64,000 nucleotides of DNA from Nanobdellota archaeon (GTDB taxonomy: Archaea > Nanobdellota > Nanobdellia > Woesearchaeales > JAGLXL01). Position numbers and translations under genes: made by a program. The stretch covers positions 1-64,000 of the forward strand of contig JAGLXL010000005.1 in assembly GCA_023132895.1 (NCBI GenBank), given 5' to 3'. Below the pieces are notes generated by a model. That model did no database searches and was not told the DNA's origin. It saw only the letters and a program-made list of their open reading frames with translations. Below, one piece after another: positions 34,615-42,459 of the stretch (position 1 is the stretch's first letter; every line of letters starts with the position of its first letter).

Positions 34615-35328
34615 TTTACAAGAAGTTACTATTTTTTTCTCCTTATCAAAAACAACATAACCTGGTTTTAAATCCCGCGGCTTGCCAATAGAGCCAACAT
34701 CAACACCATAGAAATATTCTAGATCTAAGACCAGGGGCTGAGCAGGGAATGTTTCTATTTGTTCAAAATTGGTTGGAATGATGTTATTCTTCTTTAATTT
34801 AAAAGCTTCGGTTAAATGATAGTGGCCAAAAAAACCAATATCAACCCCTAAACTTTCTATTCCAACCATAGCTGCGACAATATTGTACCTTTTTGTTGAA
34901 TAAGTGAGTAAGGCTGCTCTTTCTTCATGAGGTAATAATTCTTTTTCCCCAATGGGACAGCCATGAACATAAACAGTACCATCTTCAACAATTTGTATTG
35001 GCAGATTCTTTAAAAATTCTTTTTGTTCTACACTTAACAATCTTTTTGCTTGGTCTACAGTACTTTGAGCCCAGGGATTGAACTCCCAATATAAGTCTGG
35101 ATATTTTCCAGAAACAACAGCACCGTGATTGCCCAGCACATTTCTCATGATGCCATCTTGTTCCAAGTCCATGGCCATCTTAACACATTTTTCTGGATGA
35201 TCTCCATAACCAATTATATCACCCAAACTGATAATTTCTGTTATACCCTGTTTTTTAATCCCAGCTAAAGCTTTTAAAAAATTATCCAAATGTGCATGGA
35301 CATCCGATAAGATTGCTACAAGTGTCAT
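34606..35328 (-). CDS. Metallophosphoesterase
   Basis: 240 residues of the calcineurin-like family. Metal ligands: ILSDVHAHLDN (7-17), SLGDIIGYG, NVLGNHGAV, VHGCP and GHYHLTE, in the right order. Similar to archaeal phosphodiesterases of the PrpE/ApaH side; substrate unknown. Starts 23 bp after the tfb stop, so probably cotranscribed with it. Confidence 0.82.
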   Translation of the reverse strand: MTLVAILSDVHAHLDNFLKALAGIKKQGITEIISLGDIIGYGDHPEKCVKMAMDLEQDGIMRNVLGNHGAVVSGKYPDLYWEFNPWAQSTVDQAKRLLSVEQKEFLKNLPIQIVEDGTVYVHGCPIGEKELLPHEERAALLTYSTKRYNIVAAMVGIESLGVDIGFFGHYHLTEAFKLKKNNIIPTNFEQIETFPAQPLVLDLEYFYGVDVGSIGKPRDLKPGYVVFDKEKKIVTSCKLN

Positions 35329-35351
35329 TTCTGCAAAAAAAGAAAAATAAA

Positions 35352-36272
35352 TTATTTTTTCTTGGTTTTTTCGATTTGCTTTTCAAGCTTTAATTTCTTG
35401 ATAAGCTCTTTGTAACGGTTTCTGATAGTTACTTCGGTGACACCAGCAACATCAGCTACTTCTCTTTGAGTTCTTTTTTCGCCATGGATCAAAGAACTGA
35501 CATATAAAGCAGCAGCAGCAATACCAGTTGGACCTCGTCCAGAAGTTAATTCAGCTTCTCGAGCATCCTCAAGAATTTCAACAGCTTTGCTCTGTGTTTC
35601 TGCTGACAAGCTTAAAGCAGAAGCAAATCTTGGGATATAATCTGCTGGATTGCTTGGCAGGATATTAATGCTTAATTCTCTGGTGACAAATCGATAGGTT
35701 CGGCCAATTTCTTTCTTTTCGATTCCACTAGCTTCGCTCATTTCATCCAGTGTTCTTGGGACTTCATGCCGTCTACAAGCTGCATATAAAGCGCCGGCAA
35801 CAACTGATTCCATTGAACGTCCTCTAACTAGCCCTCTTTGGACAGCTAAAGTGTAGATTCGAGCTGCTTCTTCTTCAACTGATTTTGGCAGTTTTAAGAA
35901 AGAACTGACTCTTTTAAGCTCAGCTAAGGCAACTTTAAGGTTTCTTTCAATGGCTGTACTGATTCTATACTGCCATTTTCTTAATCTGAAGAACTTGTTT
36001 TTTTCCTTTTTAGTGCCTAATTTGTATAAGTCTGATTTTTGGCCAACTTCTGTGCCTAAACCTTGATCAAATTGAGTATAAGTTGATGGAGCACCGGCTC
36101 TTCGCCTTTTATCGGCGTCATCAGAATCAAATTCTCGCCATTCCTGCTCAAAATCAACCATCTTTTCTTCAATAACTAGACCACAATCTTTACAAATCAT
36201 TTCTCCTCGTTCCTTATTTCGGAAAAGGTTGATTCCACCACATTCAGGGCATTGCTTGATAAATTTTCTCAT
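35352..36272 (-). CDS. tfb: Transcription initiation factor B (TFIIB homologue)
   Basis: 306 residues, full length. N-terminal zinc ribbon CPECGG...CKDCGLV, then the B-finger/linker EQEWREFDSDDADKRRRAG, then two cyclin folds (about 105-300; GRSMESVVAGALYAACRR and GPTGIAAAALYVSSLI). It bridges TBP-bound DNA and RNA polymerase at archaeal promoters. The mature sequence has all parts expected. Upstream a 15-bp gap to the 36288 gene suggests one transcript. Confidence 0.95.
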   Translation of the reverse strand: MRKFIKQCPECGGINLFRNKERGEMICKDCGLVIEEKMVDFEQEWREFDSDDADKRRRAGAPSTYTQFDQGLGTEVGQKSDLYKLGTKKEKNKFFRLRKWQYRISTAIERNLKVALAELKRVSSFLKLPKSVEEEAARIYTLAVQRGLVRGRSMESVVAGALYAACRRHEVPRTLDEMSEASGIEKKEIGRTYRFVTRELSINILPSNPADYIPRFASALSLSAETQSKAVEILEDAREAELTSGRGPTGIAAAALYVSSLIHGEKRTQREVADVAGVTEVTIRNRYKELIKKLKLEKQIEKTKKK

Positions 36273-36287
36273 TTTAGTTCACCTTAA

Positions 36288-36728
36288 TTAGGATTTTTTT
36301 TGATCATTACAATATGCTATAAACCTTAAGCTTGGAATTGCATATGTTTTTCCTTCGTGTTCTGTTTTGAACACAAAACCTGTTTTTGCAATCATATCAA
36401 TTGTATCACTTTCTTCTTGAACTCCTACCCACTCACCAATTTGAGCAGCAGCGTACAACATTCTATTTAATACTCGTTCCTGATGAACACTTTTAAAAGG
36501 TCCTGATTCCATAGTAAAATGAGCCAATGCTTCATGATCTCCAGCTGTAATTTCTTTCGTATATGGACCAAGCACTTCATCAACAGTGCATAATTGTTTT
36601 AATTTATCTGTGTAATCATCAGTATACCAAACTAGTGGATTTTCATCCAGTTTGTGGATTTTGCTATTAACTCCTACGGATTCCTTTTGAGGTATCATTT
36701 TTATCACTACACAACCATTAAACACCAA
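36288..36728 (-). CDS. Hypothetical protein upstream of tfb
   Basis: Not recognised. 146 residues if ATG 36728 is used; ATG 36698 (136 residues) is equally plausible, both having GGTG/GTGAT close by. Soluble, with two tryptophans and an acidic start; no motif seen. It precedes tfb by 15 bp. Its promoter carries a 23-bp stretch (36775-36797) repeated before the proteasome-like gene. Confidence 0.6.
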   Translation of the reverse strand: MVFNGCVVIKMIPQKESVGVNSKIHKLDENPLVWYTDDYTDKLKQLCTVDEVLGPYTKEITAGDHEALAHFTMESGPFKSVHQERVLNRMLYAAAQIGEWVGVQEESDTIDMIAKTGFVFKTEHEGKTYAIPSLRFIAYCNDQKKS

Positions 36729-36774
36729 TCACTATAAGAACCCCTCTTTCACAGTTAAGTTTAAATATCATTGT

Positions 36775-36797
36775 AAGAACTAGTATATAAATGTTTC
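36775..36797 (-). repeat. Promoter repeat, copy 1
   Basis: A 23-bp stretch (AAGAACTAGTATATAAATGT at its left end on the plus strand) with the TATA box for the gene at 36728. Copy 2 at 37801-37823 differs by one base. The proteasome-like gene lies between. Confidence 0.75.
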
Positions 36798-36825
36798 GGT
36801 GTTTTTGGTCAGTGACGAAAGAAAA

Positions 36826-37785
36826 TTAAGGTTTTTTCTCAGAATTACCATTTCCAAAGCGCTTTAAATTAGACCTTTCCTGCCAAGAACTGTAAGGAAT
36901 GGCTGTAGTTTTTAATGTATCTTGATTTAATTTTAAGACATCAGCTATTTTTTGGTAATTTGGGTTGCCGTTTAAAGTTTGACCCATATGATCTCTTGTG
37001 GCTTGGTTGCTATAACCTTCTGGATGTTCAGATAGATGAGCGCCGCTTAAATTCATTAAAACATTGGTTTTTTCTGAGTCAATCATTTTTACTTCTTCAT
37101 CTGTAATTTGAACTATTTTTGGCCTGCCGCCAACACCCTGGTTAATATTGGAAAAAGAGTAAGCATTAATAGCAAAGAAAGCTAAATCTTTTGATTCTAG
37201 TTTTTTAGAGTCAATTCCCTGTAATTTAGTTGAGAAATATGAATCAGCACCATCTGTTCCTGAGCCAGTTTCAATATGGTCCTGAAATAATTCGTTGTAA
37301 CCTTGGGCAGAAATTGCAAAATGCCTGATTTTCTTACTTTCTTTATCAAAAGCAGTCAGAATAAAACTAGTTGTATATTGAGGGTCTTTTTTAGATTGTT
37401 CGAAATTTTGAATTAATCTGGCAGTTTCCTGTTTAATATATTCTTTTTTTTCGTCTGGATTAGTAATGAGTTTGGCTTTTTTTTGGATTTCTGTTTTCTG
37501 TCTTTTCAAATAATCTTCTTCAAATTTATTTTCCCTTCTTTTTTCTCTTTGATGGATGTCTTCGACAAACTCTTCTAGATCTCTTCCCTGGACTTTGTCT
37601 AGATTTTCAATAACTCCTCTAATGATATTGCCTCCGCCAGAACCATAAATTACACCGTGGTATTTCTCATGTTCAAATTTACCAACTTTTTCAACAGAAT
37701 CACTTTTTCTTCCATAACTAGAGACTCTGCTATCTGTAACAACGATTGCTTCTAAACTATTTGTAAAAGATATGCCTACTGTCAT
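36826..37785 (-). CDS. Proteasome-like Ntn-hydrolase homologue
   Basis: 319 residues. After Met removal Thr is first (TVGISF), Asp17 and Arg19 follow in VVTDSR, and a Lys lies near position 33 (VEKVGKFE); these match the Thr1/Asp17/Lys33 set of proteasome beta subunits, HslV and Anbu. IYGSGGGNIIRG and TGSGTDGADSYF match the glycine-rich segments of the fold. Unusual is a charged helical insertion (about 75-140) and the lack of a propeptide. It could be a self-standing peptidase or amidase. It has its own promoter copy (37801-37823) and appears inserted between the 36288 gene and the methyltransferase. Confidence 0.65.
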   Translation of the reverse strand: MTVGISFTNSLEAIVVTDSRVSSYGRKSDSVEKVGKFEHEKYHGVIYGSGGGNIIRGVIENLDKVQGRDLEEFVEDIHQREKRRENKFEEDYLKRQKTEIQKKAKLITNPDEKKEYIKQETARLIQNFEQSKKDPQYTTSFILTAFDKESKKIRHFAISAQGYNELFQDHIETGSGTDGADSYFSTKLQGIDSKKLESKDLAFFAINAYSFSNINQGVGGRPKIVQITDEEVKMIDSEKTNVLMNLSGAHLSEHPEGYSNQATRDHMGQTLNGNPNYQKIADVLKLNQDTLKTTAIPYSSWQERSNLKRFGNGNSEKKP

Positions 37786-37800
37786 TTTAATTGTATTCTG

Positions 37801-37823
37801 AAGAACTAGTATATAAATCTTTC
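37801..37823 (-). repeat. Promoter repeat, copy 2
   Basis: AAGAACTAGTATATAAATCT plus three bases, 22 of 23 identical to 36775-36797. Contains the TATA box of the proteasome-like gene, about 27 bp before ATG 37785. Confidence 0.75.
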
Positions 37824-37866
37824 TGTTTTGTTACTACTATTCAGTTACACTTTTTGGCAGAGAAAT

Positions 37867-38451
37867 TCAATCCAAAGTTTGGTCATGATGGGCATGTTGG
37901 GGCCTGATATAGAATCTTAAGACTTTGAAATTGCTGTTTTCAAGCAAATTTTTAAGCTCATCTTGCTGGTAATAAGCATAAAATCTTTTAGTATTGTATC
38001 TTTTATAGAATTCCCAACCTTCAGTTGTTCCTTCCTTAGCATTGATAAAGAGGATTCCTTTGGGTTTGAGAATTTTAAAGATTTTACTTATGACTTCTTG
38101 CGCAAATTTCTTTTCAACAGTCAAGATTCCAGCATTAAACCAAACTCCATCAAAAAAATTGTCTGGAAAATCTAGTTTGGTCATGTCCATGACTTTAAAT
38201 TCAGCTTTGGGAGCAATTGTTTTGGCAATTTTGATCATGTTTTCTGAGAAATCTACTCCACTAACTTGGTAGCCCTGTTCTGAGATTATTTTTGCATCTC
38301 TGCCTGGGCCGCAAGCAAGGTCAAGTATTTTTCCGTTTTTTGGAATCAAGTTGAGAAATTCATTTCTTTGTTCATCTGTGAATTTAGCCATGTCTTTTGT
38401 TTTTTCATAGAAATCTTGGGCTGTTTTATCATAAGTGTCGATGTTTTTCAT
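37867..38451 (-). CDS. SAM-dependent methyltransferase
   Basis: 194 residues, class I fold. Motif I ILDLACGPGRDAKI (about 39-52), acidic end of beta 2 VSGVDFSENM, motif around FKVMDMTKLDFPDNFFDGVW, and post-motif ILKPKGILFINAK. Small-molecule or protein substrate unknown. Its upstream spacer contains a TATA serving the divergent gene at 38495. Confidence 0.85.
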   Translation of the reverse strand: MKNIDTYDKTAQDFYEKTKDMAKFTDEQRNEFLNLIPKNGKILDLACGPGRDAKIISEQGYQVSGVDFSENMIKIAKTIAPKAEFKVMDMTKLDFPDNFFDGVWFNAGILTVEKKFAQEVISKIFKILKPKGILFINAKEGTTEGWEFYKRYNTKRFYAYYQQDELKNLLENSNFKVLRFYIRPQHAHHDQTLD

Positions 38452-38494
38452 TTTTGGTAAAATTTTATATATTGGCAGTTAAATTTTATTTTTT

Positions 38495-38863
38495 ATGGCA
38501 GTGTTAGAAGCAGATATTGAGGAATTATATAAAAAACTACCTGTTGAATCTAGATGCAGGGAAGCTACTAATCCTGACCGTTTTCTAAAAGCCTTTAATG
38601 ATAAGGGTTATATGGAGCCTTGGCCTTTTATTGGTCTTTTTCAAAACTTAGAAGATGAATCTCTTCGCTGGCTGATGATCTGTGATGAATTTTACAGTTA
38701 TTCTACTTTTCTTGGGAGTCGTGGTCTTGATAAAGTAGTTCAATGGAAATTAAGCCGGGCAAATTCAACAGAAAAACCGATGTTATGTTTAGAAGTTTAC
38801 AGCAGAAATTGTTTTGATGAAGAAGCAAAATGGAAAACAAGCTATATCTTTCCAACTCAATAA
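38495..38863 (+). CDS. Hypothetical protein, 122 aa
   Basis: Not recognised. Soluble, mixed helical, with many aromatic residues and four cysteines that are not paired as in zinc ribbons. TATA box TTTATATA at 38464-38471, 27 bp before ATG 38495, so a leaderless mRNA. Its end overlaps the convergent aminotransferase by 7 bp. Confidence 0.6.
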   Translation: MAVLEADIEELYKKLPVESRCREATNPDRFLKAFNDKGYMEPWPFIGLFQNLEDESLRWLMICDEFYSYSTFLGSRGLDKVVQWKLSRANSTEKPMLCLEVYSRNCFDEEAKWKTSYIFPTQ

Positions 38864-39987
38864 CTCATATTTTTATTTTGCAAGAATTTGTTATCTAAAA
38901 ATCCTCTTAATCTTCTCATGGCATCTTTGATGATTTCCTGGTTGATGGCGTAGCTTAAACGGATGTGGTTTTTATCGCCAAATGGTTCTCCGGGAATGAC
39001 GGCTAGTTTTGATTCTTCTAATAATCTACTGCAAAATGTTAGCGAGTCATCATTAATCTTAGCCCAGCAGTAGAAAGCACCTTGAGGTCTTGGGCAGTCT
39101 AAACCCATTGATTTTAATTCATCGGTCATTAAATCTCTTCTTTGTTTATATTCACTGATGATGTTTGGATCTGGTATTAGTTCTAAGGCTTTAACTGCTG
39201 CTTTTTGAGCAATTGAATTTGGATTTGAAGTTACTTGTCCTTGAATTGCTGCCATTTCTTTGATTAAATCACTGGAGCCAGCTCCATAACCAATTCTCCA
39301 GCCAGGGACACCATATGATTTTGAGATAGCATTGACTGTTAAAGTTAAATTTTTAATTTCATTATTTAGGGAGGCGATGCTGATATGCTCCTGGTCGTAA
39401 GTGAAATATTCATAAACTTCATCTGAGATGATTATTAGTTTATGATTGACAGCTAAGTCAGCGATTCTTTGGAGCTCTGTTCTGGGGATGACAGCTCCGG
39501 TTGGATTATTTGGTGAGTTGAGGATGATGGCTTTTGTATTTGGAGTTATTTTTTCTGCAATGAGATCTGCTTTGATTTGGTTATTGTCTGTCTGACAGAA
39601 AACTGGCTGGCCACTGGCCATTTTGACTTGTTCTGGATAGGTCAGCCAATAAGGTGTGGGGATAATGATTTCTCCACCTAAATAGAAGAGAGCGTTGAAA
39701 AGAACTTGTTTGCCGCCATTAGAGATGATGATATTTTCTGGTGTGTAATCTATATGATTGTCTCTTTTGAGTTTTTTAACTACAGCTTGTTTTAATTCTG
39801 GAATGCCTGATGCTTGAGTGTATTTTGAGAAGTTATCGTCTACTGCTTGCTTTGCTGCTTGCTTGACTTCTTCTGGCGGTGTGAAGTCTGGCTCACCAGC
39901 TGCTAAGCTGATGACGTTTAAACCTTGGGCCTTCATCTGCTTGGCTTTGGCAGTGATTTGAAGAGTTAAGGATGGGTTTATTTTCAT
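38857..39987 (-). CDS. aspC: Aminotransferase class I (aspartate aminotransferase-like)
   Basis: 376 residues of fold type I, subgroup I. Landmarks: SLAAGEPDFTPPEEV, YTQASGIPELKQAV, NNPTGAV (about 158-164), the PLP Asp in ISDEVYEYF, Schiff-base Lys in AISKSYGVPGWRIGYG (about 229-244), and RLSYA with the substrate-carboxylate Arg near the end. Transfers amino groups between aspartate, aromatic or alanine-type substrates and 2-oxoglutarate; exact specificity unclear. Overlaps the YkgJ-like gene start-to-stop by 4 bp, so coupled. Confidence 0.88.
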   Translation of the reverse strand: MKINPSLTLQITAKAKQMKAQGLNVISLAAGEPDFTPPEEVKQAAKQAVDDNFSKYTQASGIPELKQAVVKKLKRDNHIDYTPENIIISNGGKQVLFNALFYLGGEIIIPTPYWLTYPEQVKMASGQPVFCQTDNNQIKADLIAEKITPNTKAIILNSPNNPTGAVIPRTELQRIADLAVNHKLIIISDEVYEYFTYDQEHISIASLNNEIKNLTLTVNAISKSYGVPGWRIGYGAGSSDLIKEMAAIQGQVTSNPNSIAQKAAVKALELIPDPNIISEYKQRRDLMTDELKSMGLDCPRPQGAFYCWAKINDDSLTFCSRLLEESKLAVIPGEPFGDKNHIRLSYAINQEIIKDAMRRLRGFLDNKFLQNKNMSY

Positions 39988-40280
39988 TTAGTATTAGGGC
40001 AAAGTTCTATTTCTTCTGGATCTGATGGAAAGCTTTTGCAGACGTCTGGCCTGAATTCATAGATGCTACAACAAAATTTTTCTTTTTCTTGGAGAAAAAT
40101 ACAATAACCAGTGTCCCTATACTTCAACTTAAATAGATCATCATCTTCAAGGGAACTGAATTCTTCAGGCTTTTTTCCTGTCATTCTAGCTATTAATCCT
40201 ATTTCTTTTTCTGTTGCAAAAACTGTTGTTCTCCAGCAACAAGAGCCGCATTGCTGACAATTATCTGTTTTTGTTTCCAT
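39984..40280 (-). CDS. YkgJ-type CxxCxxCC protein
   Basis: 98 residues from ATG 40280, the first start that gives METKTDNCQQCGSCC; the frame is open 20 codons further. CQQCGSCCW, a CIFLQ, CCSIYEFRPDVCKSFP and a last CP are the cysteine pattern of the YkgJ/UPF0153 family, which probably binds an iron-sulfur cluster or zinc. The role is unknown. It precedes the aminotransferase with a 4-bp overlap. Confidence 0.78.
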   Translation of the reverse strand: METKTDNCQQCGSCCWRTTVFATEKEIGLIARMTGKKPEEFSSLEDDDLFKLKYRDTGYCIFLQEKEKFCCSIYEFRPDVCKSFPSDPEEIELCPNTK

Positions 40281-40354
40281 GAGAAGAACTGATGTTAGCT
40301 TATTTATTAAATTTGTTAAAGAGCACTGGACACTGGACAAGTGCTGACGAGCGG

Positions 40355-40362
40355 TTTAAAAA
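40355..40362 (+). promoter_or_regulatory. TATA box for the 64-residue gene
   Basis: TTTAAAAA centred 26.5 bp before ATG 40385. It argues against the upstream ATGs at 40292 and 40373. Confidence 0.5.
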
Positions 40363-40384
40363 TCTTGTTGATATGACTATTTTT

Positions 40385-40579
40385 ATGAAACAAATTAAAA
40401 AACACCCAACTAAAAAATGGGAAGTTTCAATCATGGAATTTGAGGATGAAGAAGGTCAAAAATTTAAAGTTACAAGAAGATTGCCAGACGCTTCAGTGGC
40501 AGAGACAAAAGTTTTTAAGAATAAAGAAGAGGCAAAGAAGTTATTTGATAATTGGCTTAATTATTTGATTAAATTTTGA
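40385..40579 (+). CDS. Small hypothetical protein, 64 aa
   Basis: Not recognised. Chosen start ATG 40385 fits a leaderless mRNA; ATG 40373 is four codons earlier. Basic N terminus (MKQIKKHPTKKWEVSIM), beta-strand pattern and a helical end (NKEEAKKLFDNWLNYLIKF). The end overlaps the convergent phosphatase-like gene by 39 bp. Confidence 0.5.
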   Translation: MKQIKKHPTKKWEVSIMEFEDEEGQKFKVTRRLPDASVAETKVFKNKEEAKKLFDNWLNYLIKF

Positions 40580-40861
40580 TTTGAGAGTTTTGACTAATTG
40601 GGGCTGATTGAATTGGTAAATATCTGGGATGTCTAAAGAAAGGATACGTTTCTGTAGGTATTGTTTTGGGAATCTTTTGGAAATCTCTTGTCTTTGATCT
40701 TCGTCCATGACAATGATGGCATCTGCCCACTCCATTTGAGAGTTGGTTAGGGATTTGGAACTAAAAAGACCGGCTGATTTGGTTTGAAATTTATCTTTAA
40801 GCAATTCCTCAGCTGTTTTACTTCGGTTTTGATTTTGATTGCAGACAAATAAGAGTTTCAT
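40541..40861 (-). CDS. Low-molecular-weight protein tyrosine phosphatase-like
   Basis: 106 residues, shorter than LMW-PTPs (about 150). It starts MKLLFVCNQNQNRSKTAEE, giving the Cx5RS phosphate loop (C7 to R13), and has a DEDQRQEI/IPDIYQF region where the general-acid DP loop should be (DIPD). Could dephosphorylate the products of the local kinases or be an arsenate-reductase relative. 40862-40985 upstream is AT-rich and empty. Confidence 0.72.
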   Translation of the reverse strand: MKLLFVCNQNQNRSKTAEELLKDKFQTKSAGLFSSKSLTNSQMEWADAIIVMDEDQRQEISKRFPKQYLQKRILSLDIPDIYQFNQPQLVKTLKSKFNQIIKPIIK

Positions 40862-40985
40862 GGCATTGGTTAAGATTTTGAATGATTTAAACTTTGTGGT
40901 TGAAAATGAATCTTCTTGAGAAGGCTAAGGTATTGAATGAGTTTTAACCTTCTAAACAATTGAAATTTCCTGGTTTAGTCCTGGA

Positions 40986-41660
40986 TTATTTTGATTGCTC
41001 AATAATTTTAATTATCTGTGTTAGATTGGTAATCAAATGATCAGGCTGAGCTTTTTTTAATCTCCAGGTAGCATAATAACCATCAGTAATGGCAATCGTG
41101 ATTAAACCAAGTTTCTTGCCGATTTCAATCTCTTCAGGAGAATCACCAACAATAAAAACTTCTTCTGGTTGATAATCAAGATCTGATATATATTTTCTTA
41201 ATCTTTTTAATTTATTTCTGCCTTTCATAGAACTGTCTTTAGCAGAGTTAGCTAGTAAGTCAATAAAATAATCAGTAATTTTAAATCTTTGCAGTTGGAA
41301 TTCAATACCTTCAACTGTATGGTTGCTTAAGATAGTTGAATCAATGGAATTTTGTTTGAGCCAATTTAATACTTTTTTGGCCCCTCTTCTGGTTCTACAT
41401 CTTTCAGCTCTTGGCTCATAAAAATCATGAAAAACTTCACCTAATCTTTTACTCTCTCTTTGCAATTCTTTTCTGTCACAACCATGTTGCGTGTAAAAAT
41501 CAATGGCCGGGATAATAATAGTATCTCGATATGTTTTGAAGTCAACTGGAGTACCACCAAAAGTTCTGAGAACATGATTATCAGCATCCATGCAAGCTTG
41601 TGTATCAGAAATGATACAAGCATTCCAATCCCAAACTGCTAGTTTATAATTTTTTTTCAT
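40986..41660 (-). CDS. HAD-superfamily hydrolase
   Basis: 224 residues. Nucleophile motif VWDWNACI (about 8-15), where DxN replaces DxD as in many phosphoglycolate phosphatase-like members; second motif ILSNHTVEG; Lys near KGRNKLKRL; and GDSPEEIEIGKKLG (about 172-185) binding magnesium. Acts on small phosphates; substrate unknown. A 35-bp copy of the end of the wHTH gene (41655-41689) directly precedes it with an ATGA overlap, suggesting that gene was once its direct neighbour. Confidence 0.8.
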   Translation of the reverse strand: MKKNYKLAVWDWNACIISDTQACMDADNHVLRTFGGTPVDFKTYRDTIIIPAIDFYTQHGCDRKELQRESKRLGEVFHDFYEPRAERCRTRRGAKKVLNWLKQNSIDSTILSNHTVEGIEFQLQRFKITDYFIDLLANSAKDSSMKGRNKLKRLRKYISDLDYQPEEVFIVGDSPEEIEIGKKLGLITIAITDGYYATWRLKKAQPDHLITNLTQIIKIIEQSK

Positions 41661-41689
41661 TTAAAAACTACAATATTCCCTCTGCCTTT
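41655..41689 (-). repeat. Direct repeat, copy 2 (orphan end of the wHTH gene)
   Basis: 35 identical bases, also at 42425-42459, 770 bp away. On the minus strand it encodes GRGNIVVFK-stop overlapping the next ATG. Confidence 0.9.
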
Positions 41690-41700
41690 TTTACTATTTC

Positions 41701-41727
41701 CTAAAATCATTTTTCAAGATTTTTTAG
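41701..41727. repeat. AAATC/GATTT palindrome at the methyltransferase end
   Basis: CTAAAATC (41701-41708) pairs with GATTTTTTAG (41718-41727) with two bulged T. It overlaps the stop codon of the methyltransferase. Confidence 0.5.
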
Positions 41728-42430
41728 TTGCAACCAAAACCGCATGCATCTTATTTCTATAAATAATTTTTATGTTTTCAAAACCAACCTGCTCCATCTC
41801 TCTAATGGATTCCCCTTCTTCCATAAGTATCTTTGACTGATGATCATATTCTTCGTGATCAATCCAGCGCTCTATCAGGTCTGGTTTTCCTTCTCTTAAA
41901 AAAATTTTTATATATTGGTTGACTTGCCAATCCAAGAGTTTTCTGTGTTCATTAGGGTCGTCTAAAGCGTATTTGTCTGCATTGACAAAAAGACTGCCTG
42001 GAACAAGTGCACCAAATATCAACTTTAATATTCTATGCCTTGAGTTCCTTTCAAAGTTGTGTAAGGTAATGCCAGATGCAAAAGAGTCAAAACTGGTTTT
42101 CAATCCTTCTAAATAATCCAATGCATCTGATTCGATAAATTCCACTCGTCCCACATAACCTTCAAGATTTTTCCGGGCTTGGTCTAACATAGATTGTTCT
42201 TTGTCAACTGTAGTTACAACTGCTCTTGGCTCGTTTTCAAGAATGGCTTTAGCAGTAAACCCTGTCCCAGTTCCAACTTCAAGAACTCTAATTATATCCT
42301 TAGAACAATTTTGATAATGGTGAACAATGGCTAGTCCTACTTGTTGCTGGAGCTCATCATAGTAAGGCATGGCTTTTGTCAAGAGACTGTATTCTGTACT
42401 GGTTTTTCCAGTAAACCTATTATCTTTCAT
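41714..42430 (-). CDS. SAM-dependent methyltransferase (inserted)
   Basis: 238 residues, class I fold: VLEVGTGTGFTAKAIL (about 49-64), TVDKEQSML, FIESDALDYLEGL and ITLHNFERNSRHRIL. Related to UbiE/tRNA-type methyltransferases; substrate unknown. Its start overlaps the stop of the wHTH gene (ATGA). The last bases of that gene recur after this one, so it was probably acquired by insertion. The 770-bp unit corresponds to this gene plus one repeat. Confidence 0.82.
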   Translation of the reverse strand: MKDNRFTGKTSTEYSLLTKAMPYYDELQQQVGLAIVHHYQNCSKDIIRVLEVGTGTGFTAKAILENEPRAVVTTVDKEQSMLDQARKNLEGYVGRVEFIESDALDYLEGLKTSFDSFASGITLHNFERNSRHRILKLIFGALVPGSLFVNADKYALDDPNEHRKLLDWQVNQYIKIFLREGKPDLIERWIDHEEYDHQSKILMEEGESIREMEQVGFENIKIIYRNKMHAVLVATKKS

Positions 42431-42459
42431 TTAAAAACTACAATATTCCCTCTGCCTTT
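42425..42459 (-). repeat. Direct repeat, copy 1 (end of the wHTH gene)
   Basis: 35 bp at the natural 3' end of the wHTH gene, identical to 41655-41689. Confidence 0.9.

Noticed and set aside
40292-40384. Longer start of the 64-residue gene
   Set aside because: The TATA box at 40355-40362 lies inside this stretch and predicts transcription from about 40385.
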